A DNA stretch of 64,000 nt from Fen-549 sp964636655 (GCA_964636655.1 CAZWTK010000009.1:3366-67365); one strand, 5' to 3'. Shown: positions 24,943 through 32,785, counted from the first letter of the stretch. Made by a program: numbers and translations. Notes: a model not told the origin generated them from the sequence alone.

Positions 24943-25522
24943 TCGCTGCCTCCCGTGCTACTTCGCAGAAGAGCTCGTGGACGCGCGTATCGTCGGTGAG
25001 CTCGGGGTGGAACGCTGCGACAAGGATACGACCTTCGCGGGCCAGTACGGGTCTACCGTCGTACGAGGAGAGAATCTCGACTGCCGCGCCTGCGCTCTCG
25101 ATCCACGGCGCCCGAATGAAGACGGCGCGCAGCGGCTTCGTCTCCCCCGGCAGCTCGAGATCGGTCTCGAAACTGTGCACCTGGCGCCCGTAGGCGTTGC
25201 GGCGAACGACGATGTCGATCAGCCCAAGTAGCGGCTGGTCGGGCACGGCGTCGACGGCGTCGCGGGCGAGCAGGATCATGCCCGCGCAGGTACCGAAGAT
25301 GGCGCCGTCGAAGGCAAGAATCGCCTGCTCGAGCTCGTAAGCGCGCACGAGCTTGCCGATCGTGGTGGACTCGCCGCCGGGGATGATCAGTCCGTCCAAG
25401 CCGTCGAGCTGGTGCGGTTTTCGCACCTCGCTCGCCTGCACACCGAGGCTCTGGAGCACAGCCACGTGCTCGCGGAAGTTGCCCTGCACGGCCAGTACCC
25501 CGATTCTGAGCGGCTCTCCCAT
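24929..25522 (-). CDS. pdxT: Pyridoxal 5'-phosphate synthase glutaminase subunit
   Basis: A 197-aa class-I glutamine amidotransferase that feeds ammonia to PdxS for vitamin B6 synthesis. Markers: RIGVLAVQGNFREHVAVL at the N-terminus, IIPGGESTTIGKL, the nucleophile loop FGTCAGMILLA, and the His-Glu pair in VAAFHPELTDD. It overlaps yebC by 14 bp. Its partner pdxS is 1 kb upstream, separated by an SDR gene on the other strand, which is unusual because the two are normally adjacent. Confidence 0.95.
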   Translation of the reverse strand: MGEPLRIGVLAVQGNFREHVAVLQSLGVQASEVRKPHQLDGLDGLIIPGGESTTIGKLVRAYELEQAILAFDGAIFGTCAGMILLARDAVDAVPDQPLLGLIDIVVRRNAYGRQVHSFETDLELPGETKPLRAVFIRAPWIESAGAAVEILSSYDGRPVLAREGRILVAAFHPELTDDTRVHELFCEVAREAASVRT

Positions 25523-25625
25523 ATCCCCAAGTCTAGATTCCGCGTTTCAGCGCCCGCCCGACAGACCGTCTAGCCGTGTGGAAAGATCGACCCAGTTTCG
25601 TTCCAAACGACCCTTGATACAAAAC

Positions 25626-25643
25626 GGTGTCGGACACCTTTTT
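25626..25643 (+). terminator. Short hairpin plus T-tract between pdxT and the SDR gene
   Basis: GGTGT (25626-25630) pairs with ACACC (25634-25638), followed by TTTTT at 25639-25643. The stem is only 5 bp with a 3-nt loop, so termination would be weak. It lies in the 251-bp gap between divergent pdxT and the SDR gene, which otherwise shows nothing recognisable. Confidence 0.35.
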
Positions 25644-25773
25644 GCTCGTAACGCGTTACTCGGTGGGAAAAGCTCCTGCTAGAAAACCGTTTTCTGGAGA
25701 AGGGTGCGCTCAGTGGCGCTTCAAAGAGACGCGTCCGGTTTGAACCCCCGATACCCCGGTTAATCTTCTTCTC

Positions 25774-26463
25774 GTGCCGGTTGCACTTGTCACAGGAGGA
25801 AACCGCGGTATCGGTCTCGAGGTCTGCCGCCAGCTCGGGCGCCTCGGATATGCCGTGCTGCTCGGCAGTCGCGACCTCGTCAAGGGCGAGGAGGCGGCCG
25901 AGGCGCTCCGCCACGAGGGGCTGAACGCGAAGGCGCTGAAGCTCGACGTCACCAGCGAAGAGGACGTCGATCGTCTCGGCGAGCTCGAGCGGGTCGACGC
26001 GCTGGTCAACAACGCAGCCGTTGCGCCCGACCGCGCCCATCCCGACACGAGCGCCCTGCTCGTCCCCGCCGAGCTCGTTCGCCTCGGCTTCGAGACGAAC
26101 ACGCTCGGCCCTTACCGCGTCTGCCAGCAAATCGTGCCGATCATGCAGCGTCACGGTTACGGACGCATCGTCAACGTCGCCACCGGCATGGCTCAACTGG
26201 CTGAGATGAACGGGCACTCGCCGGGGTACCGCCTCTCGAAGACCGCGCTGAACGCACTCACCCGCGTCCTCGCCGACGAGCTCGAGGGGATGAACATCCT
26301 GGTCAACTCGGTCGATCCCGGCTGGGTCAAGACCGACATGGGCGGCCGAGCCGCGCCGCTGACACCCGCGGAGGGCGCCGAGACGATCGTCTGGGCGGCG
26401 ACGCTGCCAGACGGCGGCCCGACGGGTGGCTTCTTCAAGCAGAAGCGCCAGATCGCCTGGTAG
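25774..26463 (+). CDS. SDR-family oxidoreductase (carbonyl-reductase type)
   Basis: A 229-aa short-chain dehydrogenase. The NADP-binding TGGNRGIGLEV lies right at the N-terminus, then LDVTSEEDVDRL, LVNNAAVAP, the catalytic YRLSK motif preceded by VATGMAQ, and the PGWVKTDMGG segment typical of plant and animal carbonyl-reductase-like SDRs. The GTG start at 25774 has little leader. It stands alone on the plus strand between pdxS and pdxT, both on the minus strand, so it looks inserted into a formerly continuous pdxST unit. Substrate unknown. Confidence 0.9.
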   Translation: MPVALVTGGNRGIGLEVCRQLGRLGYAVLLGSRDLVKGEEAAEALRHEGLNAKALKLDVTSEEDVDRLGELERVDALVNNAAVAPDRAHPDTSALLVPAELVRLGFETNTLGPYRVCQQIVPIMQRHGYGRIVNVATGMAQLAEMNGHSPGYRLSKTALNALTRVLADELEGMNILVNSVDPGWVKTDMGGRAAPLTPAEGAETIVWAATLPDGGPTGGFFKQKRQIAW

Positions 26464-26558
26464 GAGCCGCGAGCCTCGGGCTATTCAGCACCCTCTATAC
26501 GCTTGCCACGCTAATCCCGAGCATCGCCGTCGGAATAAGGAGGTTGCTTCCTTTTGGT

Positions 26559-27452
26559 TCACCAGCCGCGAGTCTCGAGCAGCTGGCTCTCATCGAGCCC
26601 GGCGGTCGAGATCGAGGCCATCGCCTCGCCCAGACCCTGTGACACGCGCGCGAGAACCTCAGGATCTTGGAAGTGTGTGGTCGCCTCGACGATCGCCTTG
26701 GCCCGCGGGGCAGGATCGTCTGATTTGAAGATGCCCGAGCCGACGAAGACGCCGTCGGCACCGAGCTGCATGCAGAGCGAGGCATCGGCCGGAGTGGCGA
26801 TACCACCGGCGGTGAAGGTGACAACCGGGAGCTTGCCGTTACCTGCCACCCACTTGACCAGCTCGACCGGGGCGCCCAGGCTCTTGGCCTCGGCGTAGAG
26901 CTCTTCTTCGCGCAGCGAGCCGAGGCGGCGGATGCCGCCGTAGACGGAGCGCATGTGGCGAACGGCGTTGACGATGTCACCGGTGCCGGCCTCGCCCTTG
27001 GTGCGGATCATCGCCGCGCCCTCGGCGATCCGGCGCAGCGCCTCGCCCAGATTGCGGCAGCCGCAGACGAAGGGCACCGTGAACTGCCACTTGTCGATGT
27101 GGTGCTCTTCGTCGGCCGGGGTCAACACCTCGGACTCGTCGATGTAGTCCACCTCGAGCGACTGCAGGATCTGCGCCTCGGCGAAGTGACCGATGCGCGC
27201 CTTGGCCATCACGGGGATGGTCACGGCCTCCTGGATCTCGCGAATCTTGGTCGGGTCCGCCATGCGCGCGACGCCGCCCTGAGCGCGGATGTCGGCCGGC
27301 ACGCGCTCGAGTGCCATGACGGCGCAGGCGCCGGCGTCCTCGGCGATCTTGGCCTGCTCGGCCGTGGTGACATCCATGATCACCCCGCCCTTGAGCATCT
27401 CGGCGAGGCCGCTCTTGACGCGCATGGTTCCGATTTCGCTCATCTCATACAA
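26559..27452 (-). CDS. pdxS: Pyridoxal 5'-phosphate synthase lyase subunit
   Basis: A 297-aa (beta/alpha)8 enzyme that builds PLP from ribose 5-phosphate, glyceraldehyde 3-phosphate and ammonia from PdxT. Signatures: LAEMLKGGVIMDVTTAEQAK with the Schiff-base Lys, ALERVPADIRAQGGVARMADP, VMAKARIGHFAEAQ, and GAAMIRTKGEAGTG. Length is the usual 290-300 aa. Its partner pdxT lies downstream but is separated by the opposite-strand SDR gene, so the two subunits may need separate promoters here. Confidence 0.97.
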   Translation of the reverse strand: MYEMSEIGTMRVKSGLAEMLKGGVIMDVTTAEQAKIAEDAGACAVMALERVPADIRAQGGVARMADPTKIREIQEAVTIPVMAKARIGHFAEAQILQSLEVDYIDESEVLTPADEEHHIDKWQFTVPFVCGCRNLGEALRRIAEGAAMIRTKGEAGTGDIVNAVRHMRSVYGGIRRLGSLREEELYAEAKSLGAPVELVKWVAGNGKLPVVTFTAGGIATPADASLCMQLGADGVFVGSGIFKSDDPAPRAKAIVEATTHFQDPEVLARVSQGLGEAMASISTAGLDESQLLETRGW

Positions 27453-27591
27453 TTCTACCGCCGGGCCACGAACGGCCGCGTGGTTGCCCCTGACTATCCG
27501 AGATAGACCCGGATACGGCGTTTATCCATCCGTTGTCGACACTATCGTCGCCGCAGATTCCGCAACCTCTCGAGCTAGCAAGGGAGACACG

Positions 27592-27819
27592 ATGAAGAAG
27601 GCAGGCACCTGGTTGATCGTGCTCGGATGGGTCTTCTCCGTACTCGGGGGCGTGGTCGGCATCCTCATTGGAGCCAATCTCGCCACGGGGAAAGCCAAAG
27701 GGCCGAACGGAGAGAAGGTCTACAAGTACGAAGACAACTCCCGCAAGCAGGGCATTCCGATGTTCGTTGTTGGCACGCTCATGTTCGGAGCTGGTCTGGC
27801 GATCAGACTAACCGGCTGA
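27592..27819 (+). CDS. Small two-helix membrane protein
   Basis: A 75-aa protein with two transmembrane helices (about residues 5-27, GTWLIVLGWVFSVLGGVVGI, and 55-72, PMFVVGTLMFGAGLAI) joined by a polar loop KAKGPNGEKVYKYEDNSRKQG. ATG 27592 is preceded by AGGGAG at a good distance. The longer in-frame reading upstream lacks a proper start. A terminator-like hairpin follows 23 bp after the stop. I do not recognise a family. Confidence 0.75.
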   Translation: MKKAGTWLIVLGWVFSVLGGVVGILIGANLATGKAKGPNGEKVYKYEDNSRKQGIPMFVVGTLMFGAGLAIRLTG

Positions 27820-27841
27820 GAGAAGAAAGCCCCGAAATCAC

Positions 27842-27872
27842 AAGCTCCCGGGAGGGGGAGCCCCGGGAGCTT
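27842..27872 (+). terminator. Hairpin after the small membrane protein gene
   Basis: AAGCTCCCGGG (27842-27852) pairs perfectly with CCCGGGAGCTT (27862-27872), an 11-bp stem with a 9-nt loop, starting 23 bp beyond the stop. There is no T-tract. A second 7-bp hairpin with a TACT tetraloop lies at 27903-27920. From there to the tRNA at 28240 I see no gene. Confidence 0.55.
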
Positions 27873-28239
27873 GAGTCGAACAAAGGGAGAGCGGGCTTGC
27901 CGGGAGGACTACTGTCCTCCTCGCGTTCCCGTTCCCCAGAGGGCACTGCCGCAATCGTGCACCGCTCGCTGCTCCTTCTACCGCGTGGTCGCGGTACCGC
28001 AGGCTTATCGTCAGCCCGAGCCCCTCGTTAAACGCCCTATAGGGACGCGGGCACAATTGAACGTAGTACCGCTTTGGACAACGCGCATTCCCCCGAACGA
28101 GGGAACTCGCGCGGATTCACTCCAACGAGGGATCCAGCCAATTCGCAAATGCCCTGCTACCTGCAGGAAAACGCGTCTCCTGTGCGAGAACGAGTACCCG
28201 CGCACAGCCGGCCCGGCGGCGATAGGCTGACGGCGGCGA

Positions 28240-28313
<74 letters not shown>

Positions 28314-28324
28314 TTTGCCCCCGC

Positions 28325-28352
28325 TTGGTTGAGCGGTATTTGGCTCAACCAA
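28325..28352 (+). terminator. Hairpin just after the tRNA gene
   Basis: TTGGTTGAGC (28325-28334) pairs perfectly with GCTCAACCAA (28343-28352) over an 8-nt loop, 12 bp beyond the tRNA. It probably ends the tRNA transcript, although there is no T-tract. Confidence 0.55.
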
Positions 28353-28353
28353 G

Positions 28354-28825
28354 GCGTTCATGCGTGTCGTGGTTGTCAGGAATGCGCGCCTGGTGCCTAC
28401 CCTGGTGCCTACCTGGAAATGGGCTCTCTCGGAGAGATCGATCGAGCCTCGGAGGCCGGCTCGTGCGTGTCGGTCACCCGTGGACTCAGTTCCTTCGAGC
28501 GAATCGCCCTTCGCCCGGGCCACGGCGAACGAAAGACGCCCTGGTGTCGTGGTGGTGCCCATGCGACCGAACCATAGGAAGAAAGACGACGAGCATGGGC
28601 GTTTCCATCGATCTACCGCTCGAGCCCGATATCCATGTCCTCCCATCCGGGCTGTGCAAGAACCGTCAGACGAGCGACTTGGAAGGGGGTGATTCCGCCG
28701 CCCGGGCGATCCCCTACTTGTCCTCCGGGCGGACCCGAGATTGGGCAATCAATAAAGCTTGCCGCCAGTACGGCAAATGATGTTGCTAGATCGGGCTAAG
28801 TGACTCACGGTCGCAGCGGGCCGTC
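28354..28825. other. Non-coding or degenerate stretch inside the tRNA-anchored island
   Basis: About 470 bp between the tRNA hairpin and the hipBA operators. The open frames here lack starts with Shine-Dalgarno sequences and have no recognisable motifs. A minus-strand frame that reads through the antisense of the tRNA is an artefact. It could hold remnants of an integrase, which would be expected next to a tRNA target, but I cannot identify any integrase motif. Confidence 0.4.
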
Positions 28826-28843
28826 TGTCGTGATATCCAGACA
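28826..28843 (+). promoter_or_regulatory. hipBA operator O1
   Basis: TGTCGTGATATCCAGACA, an imperfect 18-bp palindrome with TGTC/GACA ends and an ATAT core. It is the most distal of three copies, and its start is exactly 38 bp from that of O2. Confidence 0.65.
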
Positions 28844-28859
28844 TATACGCAGAACATCT

Positions 28860-28885
28860 CCCATGTCTGAATATGCAGACATGGG
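28860..28885 (+). promoter_or_regulatory. hipBA operator O2 (best palindrome)
   Basis: The 18-bp core TGTCTGAATATGCAGACA (28864-28881) sits in a perfect 10-bp inverted repeat, CCCATGTCTG (28860-28869) and CAGACATGGG (28876-28885), with a 6-bp centre. It is the central and most symmetric of the three sites and probably the primary HipB binding site. Confidence 0.75.
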
Positions 28886-28901
28886 CCTCAAAGTGCGCTA
28901 T

Positions 28902-28919
28902 TGTCTAGATATGCCGACA
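28902..28919 (+). promoter_or_regulatory. hipBA operator O3, overlapping the hipB start codon
   Basis: TGTCTAGATATGCCGACA at 28902-28919, again exactly 38 bp from the previous site. The hipB ATG (28911-28913) is inside it. A possible -10 box TATTGT lies at 28899-28904 and there is no Shine-Dalgarno sequence before the ATG, so the mRNA may be leaderless. Confidence 0.65.
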
Positions 28920-29144
28920 GCAGAGACATTCCTCGTCTACAACGCCGACGCGCTCGGCCAGGCCGTGCGCCACTTCCGTGAACGGGCCGGCCTGACGCAA
29001 GCCCAGCTCGCCGCTCGGATTGACATTCAGCGCTCGTACCTGGCTGAGCTCGAGGCGGGCAAGACGACCGAGCAAACCCGGCGACTCGTTGCGCTGCTCA
29101 AGGAGCTCGGCGCCCGGATCGTCATTCAGGAGGCGCCGTGGTGA
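28911..29144 (+). CDS. hipB: HipB-like antitoxin (XRE-family repressor)
   Basis: A 77-aa DNA-binding protein. An Xre-type helix-turn-helix covers residues about 15-55: LGQAVRHFRERAGLTQAQLA, then ARIDIQRSYLAELEAGKTTE. HipB neutralises the HipA kinase and represses the operon, here probably through the three upstream operators. ATG 28911 is chosen over a longer in-frame reading because the extension would be encoded by the operators themselves. It overlaps hipA by 7 bp, the usual toxin-antitoxin arrangement. Confidence 0.9.
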   Translation: MPTAETFLVYNADALGQAVRHFRERAGLTQAQLAARIDIQRSYLAELEAGKTTEQTRRLVALLKELGARIVIQEAPW

Positions 29145-30379
29145 CGAGCCTCGACGTCTGGATGTACGGAGTCAGGATCGGGACACTCTCCGGCCGGCGC
29201 GGCTCGCTCTCGTTCGCGTTCACAGACGAGGCCCTGGGCAAAGGGGTTGGGCGCCCGCTCCTCTCGGTATCGATGCCGACCCGGGCGCGACCCTACCGAG
29301 GCGAGCTACCGGGCGTGTTCTTCGATGGGCTGCTACCCGAAGGTGAGGCAAGAGGGATGATCGCCTACGACTTCGGGCTCGAGGTGTCCGACGTCTTTGG
29401 GCTGCTTGCCGCACTCGGAAGAGATTGCGCCGGCGCACTTTCTCTTCTGCCGGAAGGTGAGGCGCACGAGGAAGGTGGTGCTCCAGAGCCCATCTCGGAG
29501 GCGGAGATCGCGGAGCGCATTCGTAGCCTTCGCCTGCATCCGCTCGGGGTCGATCAAAGAGTGCGAGTGTCCCTGGCGGGGATGCAGGAGAAGCTGCTCC
29601 TGGCAAAGCTGCCTTCGGGCTGGGGACTCCCGGTCGGTGGGGCGCCCTCGACGCACATCCTCAAGCCCGCGAACCGTATCTTCCCCGACTCGATCGCCAA
29701 CGAGGCGCTCTGCCTGCGGATCGCCCGAAAGCTCGGAATCGCTGCCTCGGAGATCGAGCTCGGAGAGTTCGCCGGCGTCGAGGCCCTTATCATCAAGCGC
29801 TACGACCGAACGACTCTGATCTCCGATACCGAGCGAGTCGTCCGTATACATCAGGAAGATTTCTGCCAGGCCCGTGGAGTCGGGGCGCAGAGGAAGTATG
29901 AGGATGCCGGCGGGCCCTCGCTCAGAGACTGCGCCGAGGTGCTTCGCCGCTGGGCGCATTCCGACGAGCTCCTGAATCTACTCGACATCGCGTTTCTGAA
30001 CGTACTCGTCGGGAACGCCGATGCTCACGCCAAGAATCTGTCTCTCTTGTATACCTCCGAGGGACAGATCCGCTTAGCACCCGCCTACGACGTGATGACG
30101 ACCCGCTACTACCGGCAGACCAGCCCGATCTGCGCGATGTTCATAGACGGCATCCAGAACATCGACGAGATCGCTACCGAGAACCTCGTCGGGGAGGCTG
30201 AGTCCTGGGGCGTCTCGCGAGAGATAGCTGCATCGCGAGTGGAAGAGCTGCTCACAAAAGCCGCCTCGGCGATCGAAGCCGCCGCCTCGGAGGTTGGCGC
30301 TCCCGACGAAATGACCGAATTGCTGCGTGATCGAGCGCTTTCTTTGGAGTGCTCCCCGGGCCACGGCATCTCCCTCTAG
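29138..30379 (+). CDS. hipA: HipA-family Ser/Thr kinase toxin
   Basis: A 413-aa kinase of the HipA family. The N-terminal subdomain contains GVFFDGLLPEGEAR and LGRDCAGALSLLPEGE. The kinase core carries SLAGMQEKLLLAKLPSG, the nucleotide-site THILKPAN, VEALIIKRYDR, IHQEDFCQARG, the catalytic loop GNADAHAKN near residue 295 and the metal-binding APAYDVM near residue 316. All look intact, so it should be active. Known HipA proteins phosphorylate glutamyl-tRNA synthetase or related targets and cause persistence. GTG 29138 overlaps hipB by 7 bp. Confidence 0.93.
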   Translation: MVTSLDVWMYGVRIGTLSGRRGSLSFAFTDEALGKGVGRPLLSVSMPTRARPYRGELPGVFFDGLLPEGEARGMIAYDFGLEVSDVFGLLAALGRDCAGALSLLPEGEAHEEGGAPEPISEAEIAERIRSLRLHPLGVDQRVRVSLAGMQEKLLLAKLPSGWGLPVGGAPSTHILKPANRIFPDSIANEALCLRIARKLGIAASEIELGEFAGVEALIIKRYDRTTLISDTERVVRIHQEDFCQARGVGAQRKYEDAGGPSLRDCAEVLRRWAHSDELLNLLDIAFLNVLVGNADAHAKNLSLLYTSEGQIRLAPAYDVMTTRYYRQTSPICAMFIDGIQNIDEIATENLVGEAESWGVSREIAASRVEELLTKAASAIEAAASEVGAPDEMTELLRDRALSLECSPGHGISL

Positions 30380-30740
30380 TCAGATCCCACCAACATCATT
30401 TGCCGCACTGAAGCTTGCCGTGCCTTCGGCCCTCCTCGCCTGTCCGGCGAGTCTATGGACTCAGGATGTCAACGTGGGAGCGGGGAGCGAGCCACTAACG
30501 TCGCCCTATCGGTCAAGCTCAGGACTCGTCGTTACCCGGACTGATCTATGTTTCGTACCTCTGGCGAAGGGGCCGCGTATAGGAGCTTCCTCAGCGGCTC
30601 TGGGAGGTTGTGAAGCTGTCCGGTTAGGACCATTCCGCTTCCTCGGTCGGCAGCTCCATGCGGCCAGGCGCGACTGGCCTCCCGGAGCCGCCTGACGCCG
30701 CCTGACGCCGCCGGCGGCACGAAGAAAGTGGGAAGCAGTT
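30380..30740. other. Gene-free stretch after hipA
   Basis: About 360 bp with no open frame I can support. Near its right end lies a low-complexity GCCGCCTGACGCC-type repeat (about 30688-30715). A minus-strand frame through here reads GPAGFEPTASHF, a peptide typical of antisense reading of tRNA-like sequence, and is rejected as a gene. Confidence 0.45.
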
Positions 30741-30762
30741 GGCTCGAATCCTGCCGGGCCCA
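30741..30762 (+). repeat. Degenerate copy of the tRNA 3' end (candidate attR)
   Basis: GGCTCGAATCCTGCCGGGCC plus CA matches the tRNA 3' end (28292-28313) at 20 of 22 positions, including the whole acceptor strand and discriminator. The T-stem pairing is broken, so this is not a functional tRNA arm. It marks the likely right end of a 2.45-kb insertion that carries hipBA. Confidence 0.55.
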
Positions 30763-30765
30763 AAG

Positions 30766-30810
30766 CCGACGAAAGTCCGCCTCCTCCGGAGGTATGACGA
30801 CTTTCGTCGG
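30766..30810. repeat. Long perfect inverted repeat beside the candidate attR
   Basis: CCGACGAAAGTC (30766-30777) pairs perfectly with GACTTTCGTCGG (30799-30810). The 21-nt loop itself contains CTCC/GGAG. It begins 3 bp from the tRNA-end repeat. It may be a terminator for hipA or for the convergent methyltransferase gene, or a recombination-associated structure. Confidence 0.5.
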
Positions 30811-30881
30811 TATGACCTGAAGGAGAGCCGCAGTGAACCGCGCCCGTAGTGCCGGTCGCGGCGGCTACCAATGGACTCGTA

Positions 30882-31517
30882 CTACGGTGCTCGCCGAGCG
30901 CCGATGATTGTCACACTCCTCCGCGCCACTTCGCGCTCGGCGCACTCGACATCTGCGAATCCGAGCGCGCTGAGCTCGGCGACATAGCCGGCGAAGGCCT
31001 GCTCGCTTGCGTCCGTGCCGTTCGAATCGCGACCGTGACCGCTAACGCGTTCGCAGATGACGAGTCGTCCGCCAGGGCGGAGCACTCGCCGGATCTCCTC
31101 CAGTCCCTGCTTACGGTCGGGCCAGTGGTGGAGAGTGAAGATGGCAAGAGCGCCCGTGAAGCTCTCGTCCGCGAAGGGGAGCTGCTCGGCCGGCGCCTGA
31201 ACGACCTCGGCCCGGCCCGCCTTGATCGCGGCGCGCAGGCGCCGCCGCGTCTGGGCGACCATCACCGGCGAAGGGTCAACCGCGGCCACAATGCCGTTCG
31301 TCGCGCGCTCCACGGCGATGGCCGCTGCCGCCCCCGACCCGCAACCGACCTCGAGGACACGGTCGCTTGACTCGACGGCGAGCTGATCGACAACGACCGG
31401 ATAGATGCGAGCGTGCTCCAGCGCCATCAGCCGGCCACCGAGACGGCCGGGAAGCCCTCGCGGCACACCGAACATGTTCATGATCACTGCACCGAAAGGC
31501 CCGCCATGTACATGCAT
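30882..31517 (-). CDS. Class I SAM-dependent methyltransferase
   Basis: A 211-aa soluble methyltransferase of the UbiE/COQ5-like group. SAM-binding motif I is VLEVGCGSGAAAAIAVERA (residues about 54-72). Then come the acidic VAAVDPSP, QAPAEQLPFADESFTGAL (motif II region) and EIRRVLRPGGRLVICERV (motif III). The start is ATG 31517. It is divergent from a MarR-type regulator with a 63-bp shared promoter region, which suggests the regulator controls it. Small-molecule methylation is likely; the substrate is unknown. Confidence 0.88.
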   Translation of the reverse strand: MHVHGGPFGAVIMNMFGVPRGLPGRLGGRLMALEHARIYPVVVDQLAVESSDRVLEVGCGSGAAAAIAVERATNGIVAAVDPSPVMVAQTRRRLRAAIKAGRAEVVQAPAEQLPFADESFTGALAIFTLHHWPDRKQGLEEIRRVLRPGGRLVICERVSGHGRDSNGTDASEQAFAGYVAELSALGFADVECAEREVARRSVTIIGARRAP

Positions 31518-31522
31518 TATTC

Positions 31523-31551
31523 CTTATCCGTTAAGTCGCTTACTTGATAAG
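31523..31551. promoter_or_regulatory. Inverted repeat between the methyltransferase and MarR genes
   Basis: CTTATC (31523-31528) and GATAAG (31546-31551) flank a smaller palindrome TAAG-TCG-CTTA (31532-31542) in the short divergent promoter region. This is a plausible MarR-family operator covering both promoters, but the symmetry is partial. Confidence 0.4.
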
Positions 31552-31580
31552 TGGTTTAGCGGGAGAGTATCATCCAGCAC

Positions 31581-32051
31581 GTGGGATCCGCAACTCCCGA
31601 CTCGATCAGGCAGCAACTACACCGCTTTGGGCTGGAATCGACGCGGCTTCGGACCGCGGTCTGCCGGGCGGCCGGCGTCGCCGAGAGTGAGCTCGATGCG
31701 CTCGAGCACCTGGAGGCGGACGGGCCCCTCACTCAGCGCGAGTTGGGCGATCGGCTCCTGTTGACGTCGGGCGGCATCACCGCTCTCGTCGACCGGCTCG
31801 AACGCGCAGGCTGGGTCTCGCGCAGCCCACACCCGAATGATCGCCGCGCCGTGATCGTGGAGGCGTCACCCGACGCTTTTAACCGGGCACCCACGGCTCT
31901 CGCCGACTTCCATGCCACGATCGAGACAGCGGCCCGCGACATTCCGGCCGAGCACAGAGAGGCGATCGCAGCTTTCCTCGATACCGTCGGCGCTGCTGCG
32001 GCCGAGGCAGTGAACGCGCTTCGCGGCGAGCGTCCCTCCCGACCGAGCTAA
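31581..32051 (+). CDS. MarR-family transcriptional regulator
   Basis: A 156-aa winged-helix regulator starting at GTG 31581. The recognition region reads LTQRELGDRLLLTSGGITALVDRLERAGWV and the wing is SRSPHPNDRRAVIVEASPD, both canonical for MarR. A C-terminal helix supplies dimerisation. It is divergent from the SAM methyltransferase gene, from which a shared operator and auto-regulation can be inferred. The ligand is unknown. Confidence 0.92.
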   Translation: MGSATPDSIRQQLHRFGLESTRLRTAVCRAAGVAESELDALEHLEADGPLTQRELGDRLLLTSGGITALVDRLERAGWVSRSPHPNDRRAVIVEASPDAFNRAPTALADFHATIETAARDIPAEHREAIAAFLDTVGAAAAEAVNALRGERPSRPS

Positions 32052-32104
32052 GCGTGCGGACTCGCGGGTTTCCAAATCGGCCGATCGTTCAATACGATCA
32101 GCAC

Positions 32105-32539
32105 ATGCGCCGAAAACCACTACAGCTCGTTCTACTCGCCGTTTCCGTGCTCGCGTTCACGGCCGCATGCGGCGGAAGCTCCGGCACCGAGAAGGCGACT
32201 ACCAAGAACGCGACTACGCCTTCTGCGCTCCCTTTCAAGGCGACGTTCTCCGCCCCAACTCATCACCCGGTGGTGAACAAGAATTGGCCGATCACGGTCA
32301 CCGTCAGCAATCTCTCCGGGAAGCCGATCGCAGCGACTCTGCAGATGAACGTGCTACTTGGCAGCCTGCAGGTTGGCCAAGTCGACAACGGCAAGATCCA
32401 TCGCTTCGTCGGGCGATATCGCGAGAACATCACCTGGCCCAAGGAGTCGGTCGGGCACAAGCTGACGCTGCAGGCGGTGATCAAGGCCAAGGGAAAGACG
32501 AAGAAGCTTCTCTGGGCCGTCGCGGTCGTGAGCAAATGA
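32105..32539 (+). CDS. Putative lipoprotein of unknown function
   Basis: A 144-aa exported protein. Residues 1-21 form a lipoprotein signal ending FTAACGG, with Cys the likely acylated residue. After a Thr/Ser-rich linker there is a single beta-rich domain (FKATFSAPTHHPVVNKNWPI, TVTVSNLSGKPIAATLQMNV) that resembles an Ig-like fold. ATG 32105 is preferred to an in-frame upstream start, because only this one gives a proper signal peptide. No partner gene is evident. Confidence 0.75.
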   Translation: MRRKPLQLVLLAVSVLAFTAACGGSSGTEKATTKNATTPSALPFKATFSAPTHHPVVNKNWPITVTVSNLSGKPIAATLQMNVLLGSLQVGQVDNGKIHRFVGRYRENITWPKESVGHKLTLQAVIKAKGKTKKLLWAVAVVSK

Positions 32540-32785
32540 GATACCGGTCCGAGCAAAGCCCACCGAGTGATCGCCGCCACTCGTTTAGTTCCTGACTCCC
32601 TGGGCACATCGTCGGTCGGTCCCACGTACTCCCGACCCAGAGGATTCATGCCGAAGAGCAACGGAAAGCCGATCCCGCCGCGACGACCACCGTCGCCGAT
32701 CTACGGGCGCAGCTCTCGGGAAGCCCGATAGCTACGAGACGCGCCCACTTTCGACAGCCTTCGTGAGACAATCATCCGGTCGGTC

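Noticed and set aside
28354..28800. Tyrosine integrase next to the tRNA
   Set aside because: Expected for a tRNA-targeted element, but no integrase motif or box could be read in any frame.
30506..30871. Minus-strand frame containing GPAGFEPTASHF
   Set aside because: It reads antisense through the degenerate tRNA-end repeat; the peptide is typical of tRNA-derived artefacts.
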